Part shown: one piece after another, positions 12,527-20,967 of the stretch
How the letters are laid out: the number at the start of each line of letters is the position of its first letter
Position numbering within the stretch: the first letter of the stretch is position 1
From: Sorangium sp025924095
Lineage (GTDB): Bacteria; Myxococcota_A; Polyangia; Polyangiales; Polyangiaceae
Reading direction: 5' to 3'
Assembly (NCBI RefSeq): GCF_051521505.1
Contig: NZ_CP150356.1
Location: forward strand, 4,402,001-4,466,000
Length of the DNA stretch: 64,000 bases
The notes under the pieces: model-generated
The model's database searches: none
Seen by the model: only the letters and a program-made list of their open reading frames with translations
What the model was told of the DNA's origin: nothing
Position numbers and translations under genes: made by a program

Positions 12527-13092
12527 GCGATCGCCTCTAGAAACGGTAGCGGGTAGCTGGCCGAGAGCGGCAGCAGGGAGGCGGCGAGGAGCGCCGCGGC
12601 CTCGACCGGCGAGGCCGCGGTGGCGTCGAGGCGCCGCCCTGCCGGTGTGACCTGCACCTTCGGCTGGCCCAGGCTCGCGAGCGTCGCCTCGAGGGTGGCC
12701 TTCGACCAGGGCCGGCCGACGAGGAACCTCGCGCCGAGCACCTCGGCGGGCGGGCGCCGCTGGTGCCGATGGTGCGCGAGCCGGTCGGCGAGCTGCTCGT
12801 CCACCGCGAAGCCGAGGTGGAACAGGCTCCAGACCGCGTCGCCGCGCGCGAGCTGCTCGCGCGCGGCCTCGTCCACGCGTCGCGCGGCCTCACGCACGAG
12901 CGCGAGGCTCGCCCAGGCCGCGGTCTTCGGGAGCAGCCGGACGAAGAGGTCGCCCCCGGCCTCGGGATCGACGAGGTCGGACCTCCACCACCCGAGGCGA
13001 GGCGGCTCCCCGGCAGCCTCCCCCGCCCACGCCACCGTGAGCTGAAGCGCGAGGATCTCGTCGAGATGGGCGGGGCTGAGGCGGTGGGACAT
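12523..13092 (-). CDS. brxE: BREX-6 protein BrxE
   Basis: A 189-aa first gene of the cluster, starting at the ATG at 13092 (MSHRLSPAHLDEIL). The RLGWWRSDLVD and GGDLFVRLLPKTAAWASL segments and the last-third LGARFLVGRPWSKATLEA pattern fit BrxE, the component that defines BREX type 6. Its function is unknown. Its presence ahead of brxA-brxB-brxC is the main reason for the type 6 label. The stop overlaps the brxA start by 4 bases. The conserved element at 13139-13202 lies 46 bases upstream. Confidence 0.8.
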   Translation of the reverse strand: MSHRLSPAHLDEILALQLTVAWAGEAAGEPPRLGWWRSDLVDPEAGGDLFVRLLPKTAAWASLALVREAARRVDEAAREQLARGDAVWSLFHLGFAVDEQLADRLAHHRHQRRPPAEVLGARFLVGRPWSKATLEATLASLGQPKVQVTPAGRRLDATAASPVEAAALLAASLLPLSASYPLPFLEAIA

Positions 13093-13138
13093 GGCTGGAG
13101 CAGGGAACGGGCGGTTTGGCCCCGGAGCCGAGCCCCGC

Positions 13139-13202
13139 GGAGGTCCGCCGCCGCGTTGCGGGGAGGCTACCAGGGCGCAACGCTGCGGAACAATGGGGAC
13201 GG
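13139..13202 (-). promoter_or_regulatory. Conserved 64-bp element upstream of brxE (copy 1)
   Basis: This is the partner of the element at 5212-5275, with gap-free alignment, both edges strongly conserved and the middle less so. It lies in the 338-bp gap (13093-13430) between brxE and the divergent TIR-STAND gene. That gap holds nothing else I recognise. It is a probable shared promoter or operator for the BREX transcripts. No WYL-type BREX regulator gene is seen nearby. Confidence 0.5.
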
Positions 13203-13430
13203 CCTCGCTCGCGGCGACGAGGGAGGGCGGCCGGGCTCTGCGGGGCTCCGGGCGAGGTCTCGCTTGCCATGCGGGCACCGCGATGGCCGGCATTTCGCTC
13301 CTCATGGTGCCACTCAGCGTCGCTTGGCGCGGGGGCCTCCTCGGACGAAGCCGGCGAGGTCCTTGCGCATGGGGAGGAACGCACGGAAAGGTGTTCTGCC
13401 GTGCGTGTTCCGTGCGACCCTCTGCTCAGG

Positions 13431-16229
13431 ATGCAGCTGCTTCTGCTTCACTGTCCGGAGGACGACGACAGCGCGGAGGCTCTTCGCCCTCACCTCGAGC
13501 AGGTGTGCCGCAAAGAACGCGTCGACCTGCTGGACGCCCGCATCGGGGCTGGCGAACACGTGGAGCGCGGGCTCGAAGAGCGCCTCCGCGCGGCCACGCA
13601 TATCGTCGTCCTTGTCACCGCGCGGCTGCTTGCTTGGCCCTCGTGGATCCGCGTTGCCCGTCCTGCCCTTGCTCGCCGGAGGCGCGCCGAGGTCTCGCTC
13701 GTGCGGTGGAGCGCCTGCATCGACGACGAAGACGAGGTACTACGTGTCTTCCGGCCGATCCCGGCGCCTGTGTCCATCGCGACCGCCGCCGATCGCGACG
13801 CAGCGCTCGTCGAGGTCGCGCGGGGCGTCCGCGACGCGCTGCGGGCGGCTCAACACGGCCCGATGTGTGTCGACCTTGGCAACCTTCCTCCGCCTGAACA
13901 AGGGATTGTGGGCCGCGAAGACGAAAAGCGCGTGCTGGACGACGCGCTCGCCCATGGCGCCACCCACGTCGTCGTCGTGGTCGGCGAGGGGGGAGCCGGC
14001 AAGACACAGCTCGTCCGAACCTGGCTCGACGGCCTGCAACCGGCCTATGGCGGGGTCGATGCCGTGATCTCTTGTTCCATCGAAGATCAGGATCGCAGCG
14101 GCGGCCCGTGCGCGTCGGCGGCCGTGTCCGTGTTGCTCGCCGCGCTCGGAGAGAAGCCCTCGGACGACCCGCTGGAGAGCGTGAGCCGGCTGATCCGGTG
14201 CGTGCGCGGACGCCGCACGATCGTCGTCATCGACGGGTTGGAGCCGCTGCAGGATGCCCGAGGAGACCTGATCGACAAACCGATGGGGATCCTCGTCCGC
14301 GATCTGGCAGCTCAGATGAACGGCGGACTTTGCGTGATCACGACGCGCCCGCCCTTCGAGGCTCTCCAGGGTACGGGGGTCGTCCCCATTCATCTCGGCT
14401 CTCTCGACTCCACGTCAGCCATCGAAGTGCTGCGGCGCCGAGGCGTGAGCGGGTCCGACGAGCAGCTCGCGCGCGCGGCAGCTCGCCTGCGTCACCACGC
14501 ACTCTCGCTCGCCCTCGTGGCCGACTACCTGAGCGAGGCGCACGGAGGCGAGATCGACGCGCTCGACCATCTCGACCTCGGCGCGGAGGATATCGACGAG
14601 CGCGGCCGGATCCACCGCATCCTGTCATTCCACGAGAAGCGTTTGAACCCCGAGGAGCGCGCCGTGCTCGGCATCGTCGCGCTCTGTGAGCGCTCTACCG
14701 AACTGGCCACGCTCGCCGATGCCGCGGCCTGGCGAGGCGTCTCGGGCTTCGCCGCGGCGCTCGGCGAAGCGTCACGCGAGCACCTGCGGCGAGCCTGCGC
14801 GCGCCTCGAGAAGACCGCGCTCCTCTTGAAGATCGCACCGGGCATATGGGATCAGCACGCCCTCGTGCGCGGCTTCTGGCGACGCCGGCTCGAGGCGGGC
14901 GATCCCGCCGGGGTCCGCGCCGCACACGAGCGCCTGTTCGAGCGGTTTCGCGACCAGGCTCCTCCCGCGGACGAGGGCGCGGTCCGGCGCGAGGACCTCG
15001 ACATGCTCTATGCAGCGGTCGCGCACGGCGTCCAGGCCCAGCGATGGGCCGAGTCGTTCGATGTCTTGCACGACCGCATCCGTCAGGGGGAGCGTCACAC
15101 AAGCCTCAAGCTGCACGGCGCCGTGGCGGAAGACCGGCGCGCATTTCTGGCCTTCTTCGACCGGAACACCTTCGATGTCCAGGGAGACCTCGCCTCCTCG
15201 CAGCGACACTGGCTCGAGAACAGCGCGGGAGTTCTCCTCCGCGTGCAAGGCGAGGCCTCCGACGCCGTGCGCCTCCTCGATCGCGCCGTGCGGACAGCGG
15301 TCGATGCCGGCCTCCCGGGAGGAGCGGCGGAGTCCGCGCGCAACCTGGCCTCCGTTCACTCGCTGAGGGGCAACCTCACGAAGGCGCTCGAGTCCGCGGA
15401 GAGCGCCGTGCGTTACGCCGACGCTTCTGGCGAGCTGCGTCCTCGCCTCAATGTGCGGGACTTCCGTGCTTACCTCATGCACCGGGTCGGCCGGCTGCAC
15501 GAGGCCCGCGCTGCCTACGAGGAGATCGAGCAGATCCGCGATCGAGAGATCGCCGGCCAAGCGGGTGTGGCGCACTACCCGTTCGCAAACCACGCGGTGC
15601 TGCTGCTCGATCTGGATGAGATCGATCTCGCCCACGAGCGCGCGGCGCGGGCCCTCCAGCTGACCCATGGTGGCGATCCCGACGCCGGCTCGCTGCTCAA
15701 CCGCGGCCTGTCCATGCGCGTGTTCGCCCGGACGCTCCTCGCGCTGGGGCGACCGGACGAGGCAGGCCAGCGGTTCGAGGAGGCCGTGTCGCTCGTCCGA
15801 GATGCCGGGCGATGGGACCACCTCGCGTCCTGTCTCGTCGACTGCGCTTCGTTCTGGGTGGCCCGGGATCTCCAGCGGGCCCGGGGGCATCTCGATGAGG
15901 CGCGCCGGATGATTGAAGGGCGTGGCTTCCGCCTCAGCGAGGTCGTCGCGGCGCTCACCACGGCCCGTGTGGCTCTCGCCGAGGACCTGCTGCCAGAGGC
16001 GGCCAAGCAGCTCGACATCGCCGAGGCGCTCCTCCGCAAGACCGGCTACCGCGTCCGTGTCCCCTGGCTCCTCCTCCTCCGCGCGCGGCTTCGCGGCGCG
16101 CAGGGTGATCACGCCGGCGCCCGCCGAGAGGCGGAGCTGGCCCGCCAGGAAGCGAGCGCGATGGGGCTGAAGAGGCGCGAATTCTGGCGAGAGCTGGACG
16201 CTTGGAGCGGTGGCAAGGAGAGCTCATGA
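13431..16229 (+). CDS. TIR-like / STAND NTPase / TPR protein
   Basis: A 932-aa protein in three parts. Residues 1-140 resemble the TIR domains of bacterial STAND proteins (LLLHCPEDDDSAEAL, then LLDARIGAGEHVERGLEERL and IVVLVTARLL). Residues 165-480 form a STAND/NB-ARC-type ATPase with Walker A GEGGAGKTQLV near 185 and Walker B TIVVIDGLEPL near 262. From about 600 to the end there are TPR-like helical pairs. Such proteins sense a ligand through the repeats, oligomerise through the ATPase and act through the N-terminal domain. The usual catalytic Glu of TIR NADases is not apparent where expected (WPSWIRVARPAL), so this domain may signal or bind rather than cleave NAD. The start ATG at 13431 is the first consistent with the TIR fold. 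It overlaps the next gene by 4 bases. Confidence 0.8.
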   Translation: MQLLLLHCPEDDDSAEALRPHLEQVCRKERVDLLDARIGAGEHVERGLEERLRAATHIVVLVTARLLAWPSWIRVARPALARRRRAEVSLVRWSACIDDEDEVLRVFRPIPAPVSIATAADRDAALVEVARGVRDALRAAQHGPMCVDLGNLPPPEQGIVGREDEKRVLDDALAHGATHVVVVVGEGGAGKTQLVRTWLDGLQPAYGGVDAVISCSIEDQDRSGGPCASAAVSVLLAALGEKPSDDPLESVSRLIRCVRGRRTIVVIDGLEPLQDARGDLIDKPMGILVRDLAAQMNGGLCVITTRPPFEALQGTGVVPIHLGSLDSTSAIEVLRRRGVSGSDEQLARAAARLRHHALSLALVADYLSEAHGGEIDALDHLDLGAEDIDERGRIHRILSFHEKRLNPEERAVLGIVALCERSTELATLADAAAWRGVSGFAAALGEASREHLRRACARLEKTALLLKIAPGIWDQHALVRGFWRRRLEAGDPAGVRAAHERLFERFRDQAPPADEGAVRREDLDMLYAAVAHGVQAQRWAESFDVLHDRIRQGERHTSLKLHGAVAEDRRAFLAFFDRNTFDVQGDLASSQRHWLENSAGVLLRVQGEASDAVRLLDRAVRTAVDAGLPGGAAESARNLASVHSLRGNLTKALESAESAVRYADASGELRPRLNVRDFRAYLMHRVGRLHEARAAYEEIEQIRDREIAGQAGVAHYPFANHAVLLLDLDEIDLAHERAARALQLTHGGDPDAGSLLNRGLSMRVFARTLLALGRPDEAGQRFEEAVSLVRDAGRWDHLASCLVDCASFWVARDLQRARGHLDEARRMIEGRGFRLSEVVAALTTARVALAEDLLPEAAKQLDIAEALLRKTGYRVRVPWLLLLRARLRGAQGDHAGARREAELARQEASAMGLKRREFWRELDAWSGGKESS

Positions 16230-18574
16230 AGATCCTGCAGGTCATCCACGGCTACCCGATGCGCTACAACGCGGGCTCGGAGGTCTACACGCAGACGCTC
16301 TGTCGCGGCCTCGCCGGCCGCCATGAGGTCCACGTCTTCACGCGCGAGGAGGACCCGTTCGCGCAGGATTACGCGCTCCGCCACGAGAAGGACACCGACG
16401 ATCCGCGCATCTCGCTCCACCTCGTCAACACGCCGCGCGCTCGAGACGGCTACCGGCACGCCGGCGTCGACCAGCGCTTCGCCGAGCTCTGCGACCGGCT
16501 CCGGCCCGACGTGGTCCATATCGGTCACCTCAACCACCTCTCGACCTCGCTCGTCGCCGAGGCCGCCGGGCGAGGGATCCCCATCGTGTACACGCTGCAC
16601 GACTACTGGGTGATGTGCCCGCGCGGGCAGCTCATGCAGACGCACCCAGCCAACCCCGACGATCTGTGGGCGGCGTGCGACGGCCAGGAGGACCGGAAGT
16701 GCGCCGAACGCTGCTACGCGCGCTTCTTCTCCGGGGCACCGGACGAGCGCGAGCAGGACGTGGCCTACTGGACCAACTGGGTAGCGCGCCGGATGCGTCA
16801 CGTGCGTGAGATGACGGATCTCGTGGACGTGTTCATCGCGCCTGCGCGCTACCTGGAGCACCTGTACCGCCAGGCGTTCGGGCTGCCCGAGCGCAAGCTG
16901 GTCTATCTGGACTATGGCTTCGACCTCTCCCGTCTCAGCGGACGCTCCCGATCGCCCGGGGAGCCGTTCACCTTCGGGTACATCGGGACGCATATCCCGG
17001 CGAAAGGGATCCACCAGCTCATCGAGGCCTTTGGCCAGGTGAGGGGAGACGCTCGGCTCCGCATCTGGGGCCGGCCGCGCGGGCAGGACACCGAGGCGCT
17101 CCGCGCGATCGCGCAGCGACTGCCGGGCGACGCGGCCGCTCGCGTGGAGTGGCTGCCCGAGTACCGCAACAAGGATATCGTGCGCGACGTCTTCGACAGG
17201 GTCGATTGCATCGTCGTGCCCTCGATCTGGGTCGAGAACTCGCCGCTCGTCATTCACGAGGCGCTAGAGGCGCGCGTGCCGGTGATCACCGCGAACGCCG
17301 GCGGCATGGCCGAGTACGTGCACAACGAGGTCAACGGCCTCCTCTTCGAGCACCGCGATCCTGCCTCGATGGCGCGGCAGATGCAGCGCCTCGCCGACGA
17401 TCCCGCGCTCGCCCGCCGCCTGGGCCAGCGCGGATACGCGCAGTCCGAGTCGGGGCACGTGCCCGACCTCGCGGGCCACATCGAGGCGATGGAGCGCATC
17501 TACGCCGACGTCATCGCCCGCCGCGACGCCGCCCGGATCGAGCCCGGCCAGGGGCCATGGCGCATCACGTTCGACACGAACCCGGACACCTGCAATCTCC
17601 GCTGCATCATGTGCGAGGAGCACTCGCCCCACAGCCCTCTCCAGGAGGCGCGCAAGGCCGCTGGAAAGCCGCGCCGGCTGATGCCGATCGAGCTCGTGCG
17701 CCGCGTGATCGCCGAGGCGGCCGGCCACGGGCTCCGCGAGGTGATCCCTTCCACCATGGGCGAGCCGCTCCTGTACGAGCACTTCGATGAGATCGCCGAC
17801 CTGTGCCGGGAGCACGGGGTCAAGCTCAACCTGACCACGAACGGCACCTTCCCGCGACGGGGCGCCCGGGAGTGGGCCGAACGGCTCGTGCCGATCACCT
17901 CCGACGTGAAGATCTCCTGGAACGGGGCCACGCGGCAGACGCACGAGCTGATCATGCTCGGCTCCCGCTGGGAGGCCGTGCTCGAGAACGTGCAGGCGTT
18001 CATCGCTGTCCGCGACGCGCACGCCGCGGCCGGCGGCAACCGTTGCAGGGTGACGTTCCAGCTCACGTTCCTGGAGACGAACGTCGCCGAGCTCGCCGAC
18101 ATCGTGCGGCTCGCCGTCCGTCTCGGCGTGGATCGCGTCAAGGGACACCACCTGTGGGCGCACTTCGAGGAGATCGCGGCGCTCTCCATGCGCCGCGATG
18201 CCGCGGCGATCCGGCGCTGGAACGAGGCCGTGCTCGCCGCCCGGGAGGCGGCGGCGGAGCGGGCCTTGCCGAACGGCAAGCACGTGCTGCTCGAGAACCT
18301 CTTCCTGCTCGATGACTCCGCGCCCGAGGACGTGGCCCCGGGCGGCCGCTGCCCGTTTCTCGGCCAGGAGGCGTGGGTCAGCGCCGAGGGACGCTTCGAT
18401 CCGTGCTGCGCCCCCGACGCGCAGCGCAGGACGCTTGGCGACTTCGGCGATCTCCACGAGGCGGGGCTGATGGAGAGCTGGAACGGAGAACCTTACCAGC
18501 GGCTGCTCAAGACGTACCGGAGCCGTGCTCTCTGCCTGGGGTGCAACATGCGGCGGCCGGCGGGGGAGCCATGA
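16226..18574 (+). CDS. Glycosyltransferase family 4 fused to a radical SAM/SPASM-like enzyme
   Basis: A 782-aa two-domain protein. Residues 1-430 are a GT4/GT-B glycosyltransferase. It has an acceptor-side MKILQVIHGYPMRYNAGSE start, VVHIGHLNHLS and YTLHDYWVMC, and a donor-site segment IVVPSIWVENSPLVIHEALE with a GGMAEYV loop. Residues 440-700 are a radical SAM core with the CxxxCxxC cluster motif TCNLRCIMCEEH near 452. A Cys-rich C-terminus (GGRCPFLG, RFDPCCAP, CLGCNMRR) probably binds an auxiliary iron-sulfur cluster. Substrates are unknown. An AAGGAG ribosome site at 16215-16220 and 4-base overlaps on both sides (ATGA) place it in a coupled three-gene operon. Fusion of these two activities is uncommon as far as I know. 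I see no in-frame start at the domain junction that would suggest two genes. Confidence 0.85.
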   Translation: MKILQVIHGYPMRYNAGSEVYTQTLCRGLAGRHEVHVFTREEDPFAQDYALRHEKDTDDPRISLHLVNTPRARDGYRHAGVDQRFAELCDRLRPDVVHIGHLNHLSTSLVAEAAGRGIPIVYTLHDYWVMCPRGQLMQTHPANPDDLWAACDGQEDRKCAERCYARFFSGAPDEREQDVAYWTNWVARRMRHVREMTDLVDVFIAPARYLEHLYRQAFGLPERKLVYLDYGFDLSRLSGRSRSPGEPFTFGYIGTHIPAKGIHQLIEAFGQVRGDARLRIWGRPRGQDTEALRAIAQRLPGDAAARVEWLPEYRNKDIVRDVFDRVDCIVVPSIWVENSPLVIHEALEARVPVITANAGGMAEYVHNEVNGLLFEHRDPASMARQMQRLADDPALARRLGQRGYAQSESGHVPDLAGHIEAMERIYADVIARRDAARIEPGQGPWRITFDTNPDTCNLRCIMCEEHSPHSPLQEARKAAGKPRRLMPIELVRRVIAEAAGHGLREVIPSTMGEPLLYEHFDEIADLCREHGVKLNLTTNGTFPRRGAREWAERLVPITSDVKISWNGATRQTHELIMLGSRWEAVLENVQAFIAVRDAHAAAGGNRCRVTFQLTFLETNVAELADIVRLAVRLGVDRVKGHHLWAHFEEIAALSMRRDAAAIRRWNEAVLAAREAAAERALPNGKHVLLENLFLLDDSAPEDVAPGGRCPFLGQEAWVSAEGRFDPCCAPDAQRRTLGDFGDLHEAGLMESWNGEPYQRLLKTYRSRALCLGCNMRRPAGEP

Positions 18575-19299
18575 GCGACTGGCGACGTGCCCGGGTCGCC
18601 CCGGAGCGGACGCACCACGTGGTGGACGGCGAGCCGCTGTACGCGGCGCGCTTCGAGGAGGTGCTCGCGTTCCACGCCCCGGGCATCGCCCCCGTTCGGT
18701 GCGGGAGCGAGGCGTGGCACATCGATGGTCGCGGGGCGCCCGCCTACACACGGAGGTTCCGGAGGACATTCGGGTTCTACGAGGGGCGCGCCGCCGTCTC
18801 GGATCTCGAGGGCTGGTGTCATATCCTGCCGGATGGCGCCGAGCTCTATCCAGAGCGGCACTCCTGGTGCGGAAACTACCAGGGCGGCCGGTGCGCGGTC
18901 CGCGACAGCGAGGGACATTACGGCCACATCGATCTGGCCGGGCGCCCCGCCTACACGGCGCGGTGGGGCTACGCGGGCGATTACCGCGATGGCGTCGCGG
19001 TCGCACAGGGCAAGGACGGTCGCTCCACACATATCGATGCACGGGGTGAGCTCGTGCATGGTCGCTGGTTTCTGGACCTCGATGTGTTCCACAAGGGCTT
19101 CGCGCGCGCTCGTGATGAGCAGGGATGGATGCACGTGGATGACCGCGCGCAGCCCGCGTATGCGCGGCGGTTCGCGATGGTGGAGCCGTTCTACAATGGC
19201 CAGGCGCGCGTCGAGCGCTTCGATGGATCGCTGGAGGTCATCGATGAGGCCGGGGGCACGGTGACCGTGCTGCGGAGCGCGCTCGCGGCGATGTTCTGA
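18571..19299 (+). CDS. WG-repeat protein, 242 aa
   Basis: The protein is built from about five imperfect 38-40-residue WG-type repeats of the form YxxRFxxxxxFYxGxAxVxDxxGWxHID. Examples are RRTFGFYEGRAAVSDLEGW, SWCGNYQGGRCAVRDSEGH and LDVFHKGFARARDEQGW. WG repeats form beta-rich solenoid or propeller-like binding modules; no enzyme motif is present. No signal peptide is seen. It starts inside the stop of the rSAM fusion gene (ATGA). It may be a substrate, scaffold or recognition partner of that enzyme; this is inference from the operon only. Confidence 0.8.
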   Translation: MSDWRRARVAPERTHHVVDGEPLYAARFEEVLAFHAPGIAPVRCGSEAWHIDGRGAPAYTRRFRRTFGFYEGRAAVSDLEGWCHILPDGAELYPERHSWCGNYQGGRCAVRDSEGHYGHIDLAGRPAYTARWGYAGDYRDGVAVAQGKDGRSTHIDARGELVHGRWFLDLDVFHKGFARARDEQGWMHVDDRAQPAYARRFAMVEPFYNGQARVERFDGSLEVIDEAGGTVTVLRSALAAMF

Positions 19300-19405
19300 T
19301 CCTGGATCGGCCTCCGCTCACGCCCCGGCACTCGCCGCGCGGGCTCGCCCGAGGACGCTCTCGACGCGCCGCAAGAGCTGATCAGGCGGCTCTACTCCTC
19401 CTCAC

Positions 19406-20272
19406 TCACCCTCGATCGCCTCGCGGGGTTGCGCGCGCGCTCACGAGCCAGCAGGCCGCGGTGAAGCGGGCCGCGCCATCACGGATATACGAGTCGAAGG
19501 CAGCGCGGACCGCCTCGGCCGTTCGGGCGCGCGTCGGCTCGTCCACGTCCCGCAGCGCCAGGCCCACCGGTCCGAGCTTTGTCACGTAGGTGAGCAGGTC
19601 CTTCTCCGCGACGCCGCTCGGAGCGTCGATCGGGCGAATGTCGACGTCCGTCCAGCCGCTCGCGTCCAGGATCCGCTGCACCCGGTCTCTGTCCGCGAAG
19701 GCGAATTGGCCAGGTGCGTCGGGGGCCGGAGCGGGCAAGTTGGGCAGGAAGGGCGCGGCGGCGCGGGCGGCCGTGGTCATGAATGGATTCTCGGCGGGGC
19801 TGCGCCAGGCCACGAACACAAGCTTTGCATTGCGTCGCGTGGCGCGCCTGATGTTGGCGAACGCCGCCGAAGGATCCTCGAAGAACATCACGCCGAGACG
19901 CGAGATCACCGCGTCGAAAGAGTCCGGCTCGAAGCCATGGGTCTGCGCGTCGGCCTGGACGAAGGCGGCGGAAGCCAGGCCCTCGGCGGCGGCGCGTGCC
20001 CTGGCGGCCGCCACAAGGGGCCCGGAGATATCCACGCCGAGACAGTGGCCCGCTGGCCCGAGGCGCCGCGCCATCAAAAGGGCCGTGGCGCCCGCGCCGC
20101 AGCCGATGTCGAGCACGCGGCCGCCCTCGCCGGGGAAGGCCTCCTCCAGGAGCGGCGCCTCGAGCGGCGCCAGCATGCCATCGAGCACTTCCTGCATTTC
20201 CACCCAGATGGGCCCGCCGGCATCGTTCCACAGCGCGGCCTGGTCGCGATTCGGCTGATTGGCTTCGGACAT
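19406..20272 (-). CDS. Class I SAM-dependent methyltransferase
   Basis: A 288-aa UbiE/Methyltransf_11-type methyltransferase. SAM motif I is VLDIGCGAGATAL, followed by GVDISGPLVAAAR and the acidic FDAVISRLGVMFF motif. The small-molecule substrate is unknown. I prefer the ATG at 20272 (MSEANQPNRDQ). The earlier ATG at 20305 would sit on or next to the predicted transcription start of the promoter at 20313-20343. It is divergent from the merR-type gene at 20346 and probably activated by it. It ends 106 bases from the end of the WG-repeat gene. Confidence 0.85.
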   Translation of the reverse strand: MSEANQPNRDQAALWNDAGGPIWVEMQEVLDGMLAPLEAPLLEEAFPGEGGRVLDIGCGAGATALLMARRLGPAGHCLGVDISGPLVAAARARAAAEGLASAAFVQADAQTHGFEPDSFDAVISRLGVMFFEDPSAAFANIRRATRRNAKLVFVAWRSPAENPFMTTAARAAAPFLPNLPAPAPDAPGQFAFADRDRVQRILDASGWTDVDIRPIDAPSGVAEKDLLTYVTKLGPVGLALRDVDEPTRARTAEAVRAAFDSYIRDGAARFTAACWLVSARATPRGDRG

Positions 20273-20312
20273 CGGAGTCTTCTTCGGCTTGCGTTCGGCG
20301 ATCATGCACCCT

Positions 20313-20343
20313 AGTCTGCGACCTCAAGTCAACTTGAGGTCAA
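20313..20343 (-). promoter_or_regulatory. MerR-type promoter/operator with 19-bp spacer driving the methyltransferase
   Basis: On the minus strand, TTGACC (20343-20338) and CAGACT (20318-20313) are separated by exactly 19 bases, the overlong spacing that MerR-family activators correct by DNA distortion. The spacer contains a perfect 9-bp inverted repeat, ACCTCAAGT-CA-ACTTGAGGT (20321-20340), nearly identical to the classical SoxR-type box. The palindrome ends 5 bases before the regulator's GTG start, so binding would also repress the regulator's own gene. Confidence 0.8.
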
Positions 20344-20345
20344 GG

Positions 20346-20786
20346 GTGATCGACCTGGATATCGCGGAGGTGGCCCGGCGCTCCGGCGTGCCCGCCTCAG
20401 CCTTGCGGTTCTATGAAGAGAAGGGGTTGATCGCTTCCACCGGGCGGCGGGGCTTGCGGCGCCTGTTCGACCCCGGGGTGCTGGAGCGCTTGGCGCTGAT
20501 CGCCCTCGGCCGGGTGGCGGGGTTTTCGCTCGACGAGATCGCGCAGATGTTCGCGCCCGACGGTCGCCTGCGCGTCGAGCGGGAGCGGCTGACCGCCAAG
20601 GCCGATGAGCTGGACCGGACCATCCAGCGGCTGGGCGCCATGCGCGACGGCCTGCGCCACGCAGCGGCGTGCTCCGCGCCGAGCCACATGGAGTGTCCGC
20701 ACTTCCGCCGTATCGTCCGGCTCGCCGGCGCCGGTCGTCTCGATCCGCCTGCACCGAGAGCTCCCCGGCGGAGGCGGTCCACTTGA
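20346..20786 (+). CDS. MerR-family transcriptional regulator
   Basis: A 146-aa regulator starting at the GTG at 20346. The N-terminal winged helix-turn-helix (IAEVARRSGVPASALRFYEEKGLI) is clear, followed by the long dimerisation helix (ERLTAKADELDRTIQRLGAM). The C-terminal tail has two Cys (CSAPSHMEC) that could sense a ligand or redox state. The four-Cys cluster site of SoxR (CxxCxCxxxxxC) is absent despite the SoxR-like operator, so it is not SoxR proper. It probably activates the divergent methyltransferase gene. The last 20 residues are Arg/Pro-rich. Confidence 0.85.
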   Translation: MIDLDIAEVARRSGVPASALRFYEEKGLIASTGRRGLRRLFDPGVLERLALIALGRVAGFSLDEIAQMFAPDGRLRVERERLTAKADELDRTIQRLGAMRDGLRHAAACSAPSHMECPHFRRIVRLAGAGRLDPPAPRAPRRRRST

Positions 20787-20967
20787 GCCCGGCCGGGGGC
20801 CGCCAGCGCGACGGCGACCGCCGGCGCGCAGCGGGTCGCTGGGACCGGCAGGCCAGGTGCTGCACGCGTCCGGGTTGCCGGCGGCGATCCCATGGCGGTT
20901 GCATCACCCGCCGCCAAGGAGCTCATCGTGTCCTTCGCCGCGGCGGTGGCTTGAACGAGGTCAGGCA

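Noticed and set aside
20787..20967. Possible small gene between the MerR regulator and VapC
   Set aside because: Only a 20-residue fragment (MAVASPAAKELIVSF...) reads sensibly; too short to support.
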